A stretch of 64,000 nt of DNA from Trifolium pratense (taxonomy: Eukaryota > Streptophyta > Magnoliopsida > Fabales > Fabaceae), in the NCBI RefSeq assembly GCF_020283565.1, contig NC_060060.1, positions 38,130,001-38,194,000 of the forward strand. The letters run 5' to 3'. Shown one piece after another: positions 58,628-64,000 of the stretch. The notes under the pieces are model-generated. The model worked only from the letters and a program-made list of their open reading frames with translations. It was not told the DNA's origin and ran no database searches. The translations under genes were made by a program, and so were the position numbers. Numbering within the stretch: position 1 is the stretch's first letter; each line of letters begins with the position of its first letter.

Positions 58628-60726
58628 TGCCTTGGGCCTTTATACTTGCCCCAATTGAGATTTACTTTTGTTACTGTATTCATTTTCTCGTGCGTCCTAT
58701 GAATTCACCAAAATATCTCTTTCGATATTTAGGTAGCGGACACCATTCAAAAACACTCTATGTTTATAACATCCGATATTTAGGTAGCGGACACCGTTCA
58801 AAAACACCCTATGTTTATAACATCCGCTACTTAAGCAGCGAATGACATTTTCCAAAAATTTCATTTTTATAACGCCCGCTACTTAAATAGCTAAAGGGTA
58901 AAACAAAAAATACGTAGGGCGCTCGAGAAACTGATAGGATGACACGATTTATCTCATACAAGATTTCTTGAAATGTTTTTTTTTTTAACTAAAAAATTTC
59001 TTGAAAGTTTTTTTTTTCTTTTTCTTTTAGTGGGTACAATAATATAAGAATCACTTTTAATTTTTAACTACGTGAGTTATTTTTCTACTAACATACATAG
59101 TACTCTCAATTAATTCACATATTTTTACCAGTAAATACTTCATACTTTGGTACACGTCTTACTTAAAGATATATACGAGTTAATAAGCATTATTTATGAA
59201 TAATTTGAAAAGATCATGAAGAGTTATAAATATTGTAAGGGAAATACTGCATGAGAAATAGTGACATGAGCACACTGCAAATATATACGTCATTTTCAAC
59301 AAGCATAATATAGTAAATTAATTTAGCAAATGAATGTATGCTAAGTTGCTAACAGTTCCAAACTGATCATATCACAATCAGAGTAATCACTAATCACCGA
59401 TCGAATTTATATATAGCTACGTACATGTGAAAGGCAATACGACAAATCTATTGGACCATTTTTAGGTTACATTTTTGGTTAATTGTTTATTATTTTGTAC
59501 TTCGTTGATATATCAATGAATGAAGATTATAAAATAATGTGAAATTAATTGTGAAGAATTATTACAGTGTATATTGGCATATTCTGAATGGTCCAAGGAA
59601 TATTACTCAAGTTTGTTTTCCTTCATCCGTCAGCTTATCTTATCAGTTTGTGATAAATTATTGCATGAGTCTAAAGTTAAAGCATATTGAAAAGATACTC
59701 ATTGTTTAACTTCAATATTCACCACACATCAACAAAATTGCCCACAACAATTGTTTAACTTCAATTCATTACCTTTTCGCATCTTCTAAAGCTTAAATAT
59801 ATAGGACTTATTTACGATGCTAATATTCATATTATTAGACCAAGTATTTTGTTAAAATTTAAACTTGGAAACTCAAAGTTATGTATGAGTTTCAAATGAT
59901 ATTTGTCATCGGACAAAACTTTTGGGTCGGGGTTGGATGCATATATGCTACATGTGAAAGACATGTTGTGGCAAGTATGACGTGAGTTAAGTTTCACATT
60001 ACTTACAAATTAAAGAGAAGGTTGAACACATGATCCATAAACATCATACTTCAAGATTTTGGATAAAAGTGTGAGGTTCAACTCACTTGTATCATTGCTC
60101 TGAGCTCAATGTAGATGATCTTCCACCGGACCCAACAAGGCAATCCACAAATCTATTGGACAATTATTGGACCCATAAACCTAACTAGTATATATTGGCA
60201 TATTCTCAATGATCCTCCCGGAATATATTACTCAAATTTTGTTTTCATTTACTACCATTGATGCAGAGATGCGGTTATCCTATTGGTTATTTTCGAACAG
60301 CATAAGTTTGTGTTATTCGGGCAAAATTTAATTAGCAATGTCCACTTGATCATGGTACCATATATGTCTCATTATTTGTGACCACTAGGATATATACATA
60401 TGGTTGATAATCAAAAGGATAATTTGCGCAGAACTAATGAGTTGTTGTGCTGTGCTCTACATTAACATTCTGAGTTACAAATTTGAGACCAAAAGCATAA
60501 TGAATGAGGTTTTTCTTTTCATAAGGATTACTAGTAGTAGTATATATATATCAACCGATCATGATATAATACATCATCCAAATTAATTAACCCAGTACCA
60601 GTACCATGTATATACAATTTTCAATAACAACCCAATCAAATAATACACCACATAATAACGTGATTTATATTTCTGATCGAGTCTAGTATTATTCTATCTA
60701 ATCCATCTAATTAGTGATTACTATTA
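58628..60726. other. Intergenic DNA with a foldback repeat and an old duplication
   Basis: No gene is recognised. The foldback repeat family R is at about 58660-58940. Two diverged direct copies of a segment lie at about 59445-59640 and 60130-60260 (shared: acaaatctattgga, tatattggcatattct, aatgatcc/aatggtcc, ggaatat, attactcaa). Confidence 0.45.
58660..58940. repeat. Foldback repeat family R, copy 3
   Basis: It contains cgatatttaggtagcggaca (twice), ccgctacttaagcagcg and ccgctacttaaatag. A unit of about 60 bp (tagcggacaccattcaaaaa...ctatgtttataacatccga) is tandemly duplicated. The outer arms (ttctcgtgcgtcctatg and cgtagggcgctcgagaaa) are inverted. It is related to 20375-20620 and 31790-32035 and lies only a few tens of bases from the right end of the MULE. 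Confidence 0.55.
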
Positions 60727-61221
60727 TTACCAGCTTTCTCGATCGGCATCATCCCAAAATCTAACAACGTTGCCATTAAACACTGTTAAATCTTGGCACT
60801 TGTACCAACCATTCTCGTTTTCTCCCGTTCTTGTCCTCAACAACTTTTCCCATCTCTCCCACCATCCCAATAATTCCTCCGGTAACGTCTCATCGATCTT
60901 CTTGCATTCATTTTCAATGTCATCATGATCATGATGATCATCCTCGTAATAATACGAGGTAAACTTCATCTTTCCCTTCGTGATTCCGACAACATCCTCA
61001 GAGACACTGTGAACACACGTGGTCGGACGACCACCATTATCATCATCATCATCATCATCATCATGACAAGGCTCCAACACCTCCTTAAGTAATTCGGGTT
61101 TGGGGGTTCGGATCCTCCAGAAGATGACGGCGAGCCATGCCCAAAAATTGTTGAAGAAATCCAAGCTGATGTTGTTGAAGGCTAGAGCTTGGGCATGGGG
61201 AGAATTCTGTAACACGTTCAT
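60727..61221 (-). CDS. Small membrane-anchored protein of unknown function
   Basis: A single exon of 164 residues starting MNVLQNSPHAQ. Residues of about 19-38 form a hydrophobic, Trp/Phe-rich segment (FFNNFWAWLAVIFWRI) that could anchor it in a membrane. Next comes an acidic stretch with eight Asp in a row (a GAT/GAC microsatellite). The C-terminal third is conserved-looking: LLGWWERWEKLLRTRTG, then WYKCQDLTVFNGNVVRFWDD. This order recalls a plant family of short uncharacterised proteins, with an N-terminal hydrophobic segment and a C-terminal WYxxQDLxVFNGxVVRLWDD motif, known to me from Arabidopsis. Function is not known to me. TATA-like ataaataa is on the minus strand near 61290. The frame is intact. 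Confidence 0.78.
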   Translation of the reverse strand: MNVLQNSPHAQALAFNNISLDFFNNFWAWLAVIFWRIRTPKPELLKEVLEPCHDDDDDDDDNGGRPTTCVHSVSEDVVGITKGKMKFTSYYYEDDHHDHDDIENECKKIDETLPEELLGWWERWEKLLRTRTGENENGWYKCQDLTVFNGNVVRFWDDADRESW

Positions 61222-61449
61222 CTTTGGTATTGTAATAGTTGGTGGAGTTGCGGGTGTGTGTGTGATGAATGAGAGTGGTAGTGAAAGAACAAGTTATTTA
61301 TGTTGAAAGAAGAAACAAAGAACATCACAAGTGGGGACTGCCAATGGAATGGGATCTCACAGAAGATACCTAAGATGCTACGAGATTATGCTGCATCTCA
61401 TTATTACTACTCATCCCCAAATTAATAATAATTTAAGGAGAAAACAATA
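61222..61449. other. Upstream region of the small membrane protein gene
   Basis: Contains an (AC)n tract in the leader, a TATA-like sequence near 61290 (minus strand) and no other recognisable element before the MITEs. Confidence 0.4.
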
Positions 61450-61854
61450 CTACTCCGTTCCAAAATACTCTCTCCGTCCTAAAATATAAGCAAAAATTGG
61501 TCAACAAAAGTGAATGTATTTGGTCCAAATCTTTAACCAAATACATCAAGTTTCTTTGACTCATTTTTGCTTATATTTTGGGACGGAGTAAGTTACTGGT
61601 CAAATTACACAAGTTAAGAAATGTAATTAATTAATGTTGTATGGAAAAGAGAAATTATAAGTTGGTTTACAAAATTATCCTTCATTAATGGTATGAGAAA
61701 GATAAATTGAATAATTGAAAGAAGAGAGAGTCATAAATAGTTAAGGAAAAAATAGGAAAAATAACATTAAATGTTTCATTGGTAATGTAAAGTGACCTAT
61801 AATTTGGTACAAATTATTTTCCTCAAAGTAACTTACATTTTGGAACTGAGGGAG
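61450..61854. mobile_element. Stowaway MITE (outer), split by another Stowaway MITE
   Basis: The ends ctactccgttccaaaa and ttttggaactgagggag are inverted repeats, flanked by ta (61448-61449, 61855-61856). Internal arms (agttactggtcaaatt and aaagtaacttac) also pair. It is interrupted by 61468-61588. Confidence 0.75.
61468..61588. mobile_element. Stowaway MITE (inner), 121 bp
   Basis: The left end ctctctccgtcctaaaatat and the right end atattttgggacggag are inverted repeats. TA lies on both sides (61466-61467, 61589-61590). The centre holds atgtatttggtcc and aaccaaatacat. The right terminus is shorter than the left by about four bases. Confidence 0.82.
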
Positions 61855-61904
61855 TATATTAATGAAGTAATTGTAGAATTTACTTTTTAGAATTTGTGCA
61901 TTTT

Positions 61905-62030
61905 AGTCCTCTTAAGAGTTGGTAGGGATATTAGATATTATATGAATGATCAGCGTTTGAACCCGGTACTCCCACTTATTCACCTTATGTAAAATTCCAA
62001 CCATTATAGTCTAATTGACAAAAAATAAAA
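61905..62030 (+). mobile_element. Decayed SINE, family A
   Basis: Has gagttggtagggat (A-box remnant), cgtttgaacccgg (B-box), then cacttattcacctt and attatagtctaattgacaa before an A-rich tail. This follows the family A order exactly. Confidence 0.6.
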
Positions 62031-64000
62031 TAAAAATATACATTTTAAATTTTTAAGCATTAAATTTTTTACATTATTAATACATAATTTATATTATCTA
62101 TAATATGTATCCTTAGGACACAGTTAATAGAACCATAATTTAAATAATAGCAAACCACTAAATTCCTCCCTTATTTAGCATAGTGTGTTTTGAAATAGCT
62201 TCATAAAATTATAAATATTTATTAAAAAATTCTGTTAAATTTTACTAATATTAATCATGATAGAGACTAAATTGATAATAATCTGATAATAATCAATTAA
62301 ATATAAAGATTAAATTGATGATAGATTGTTAATTTAGTGACTTAGTGACTTAATAGTTAATACGTTATTAAATATATGGATCATTTTAGGTGGTGGGTTC
62401 AGTCATATTCCAGCTCAAAATGGACTTGTCTGATCGATTGATTCGGGTTAACACGTCAATTAAAAAAAAAAAACTGGTCTCATGCTATAAACATAAACAT
62501 TAGGTTTCTCTTATTAACATTCATTCTACATATTCGATTTTGTTAAAGGTGTTGAAAAGGGTATGGAAGACATAAATTCCGTCTAAGACACAAGTTAATT
62601 ATGGCTTTGACTCTTTGAGATCACTATAAGGTAAGGATAGCAACACAACTTCTGATATTTCTTGTATGTTTTGCTTAAATGACATTGAAATCATGCAACC
62701 ATCTCTTCTTTTATTGTCTTATCTCATATAATATTTGGTCTACCATAAACATCTGAACGAATATACAAGGTGCTAATCCTTATGAAGGTGTTCCACACTT
62801 CCTTTTGCATAGTAACTTAGCATCGGGTAAGCGTTTGAAGAGAACTCGTTATTTTATTATATTGACCTATAATTTTAATTTATCAAAATTTGAATTTGAA
62901 TACTTATATAAATTAGGGAGAATGTGTATGATCAATTGAGACGGGTTTGTCTTGTTAAACTAAACATCAGGGTGGTTTGGGGATGAAAAATAATGACTTC
63001 TTTGGTGGAGGGAAATTTTGTCTACAGTGGGGGTGGGATGGCTTGAGTTGTTTCCGTGATGAGAGCGGGTCGCCGCGTGCCGGTCGGGGGACGGATTGAG
63101 AATGTGCCATAAGAAAAAAAATAATAACAAATCTAACTGGTTTGTATTAGATTTTTAAGTTTTAATTTAGTTCTTAATTTTCTACTATCAATAAGAAAAT
63201 GGAAAACATAAAGAAAGTAAGATAATATAAAGGCCCCGTGTCAAAATATATATAACTAGTGAAAATATAACAACTCTCACTATAAACTAACTGTGTCAAA
63301 TATATATATTTACAATTTCAAAAGATTTGATATAAAGTTCCACCCTGCCCATGTTTTCCTATTATAACGGCTAGCAAAGTTCAAAGCAAACATGTCCTAG
63401 CTATTTTCAGTAGATACACAGAAATCAATGAGTTTTTCGACAATTTCTGCGCTTTCTGTTGTATATGTTGCATGTTCTAAGGGTCAGTCCAAAATTTATT
63501 TACTAGTTGCAGCCTCCTTTGTTTCCCTACCGGAGGAACTTCCCTCTCCTCTGCTGTAAGTTTACGGTTCGGGTCTGGTTATGGTGCATAAGCCAAACTT
63601 ATGCACCGTGCATAAGCTTGCTTCCTATACCCCAGCTCATTTGCTTCCTACAACACAACATAACCAGACCCGCCCTAGCCCAACTCCCGTTTCTCCAAAC
63701 TGATCGCATTAATTGCAACTGACAAACGGTTATTTATCAACAACAACACGAAACAACATTCATCACCATCAACAACACGAACGCAAATCATTCATCACCA
63801 TCGCCGGAAACCAAACCACAACATCACGGGTATCACCATTCAAACGAAACAAACAGCAAAATGATGAAAACAAAACAGGTTCGAGCTTATTGTACTTAAT
63901 TTCTTCCTCAAATTTCTTGTACTTTCAAGTAATTGCAATTAATTTTGAAAGTTTATCTGTTAGTTGGAAATAGTTTTGTTGTTAGTTTGGAAAGTAATTG
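62031..64000. other. Intergenic DNA, no gene recognised
   Basis: Mostly AT-rich. A GC-richer patch at 62990-63100 (gggtggga...gagagcgggtcgccgcgtgc) stands out and may be a fragment of a mobile element. At 63560-63680 there are short inverted pieces (gtctggttatg / cataaccagac; gcataagcc / cttatgcacc). Neither is assigned. Confidence 0.35.

Overview
This is AT-rich plant nuclear DNA. The evidence is spliced genes with GT-AG introns and many plant-type mobile elements: Stowaway, Tourist, hAT and Mutator MITEs, tRNA-derived SINEs, copia and TRIM elements, and CACTA and MULE elements. The repeat families and the protein tails look like a papilionoid legume of the Medicago/Trifolium/Vicia group. 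That placement is inference, because no marker here proves it.

Only three ordinary host genes are supported. KAS2 (35551-40941, +) has 13 coding exons that join into a 500-residue plastid beta-ketoacyl-ACP synthase II, which elongates 16:0-ACP to 18:0-ACP. A single-exon pectin methylesterase/invertase inhibitor-like gene lies at 51309-51935 (-). A single-exon gene for a small membrane-anchored protein of unknown function lies at 60727-61221 (-).

Most of the rest is mobile DNA, and many elements have exact ends and target-site duplications. From left to right: a Mutator MITE (4095-4275); SINEs; a gag-only LTR retrotransposon (7840-11841) with almost identical 748-bp LTRs and no canonical tRNA primer site; a large foldback Mutator MITE (11868-12704); a CACTA element (14529-18951) with transposase-like exons and broken exons of an ECO1/CTF7-type cohesin acetyltransferase gene; a 303-bp TRIM (21082-21384); a probable Helitron-derived region starting at 21944 with RPA-like exons; three intact hAT MITEs (27611-28143, 28659-29349, 33125-33792); and a Tourist-like MITE (30835-31432). 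After KAS2 come an old hAT MITE split by a copia element that lacks gag and carries one stop codon (42764-47188), a 1974-bp non-coding LTR element (47923-49896), a Mutator MITE (50823-51003), and a 4.5-kb MULE (54120-58618). The MULE holds a truncated FAR1-type transposase N-terminus and a three-exon plant mobile domain gene in convergent orientation, with palindromic subterminal repeats. Nested Stowaway MITEs lie near the right end.

The most interesting parts are the elements that carry or lack unusual genes: the gag-only element with a possible self-primer, the CACTA element with cohesin acetyltransferase exons, and the MULE pairing a stand-alone DNA-binding domain with a plant mobile domain gene and repeated palindromes. 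All splice junctions and element ends were read by eye; no alignments were run.
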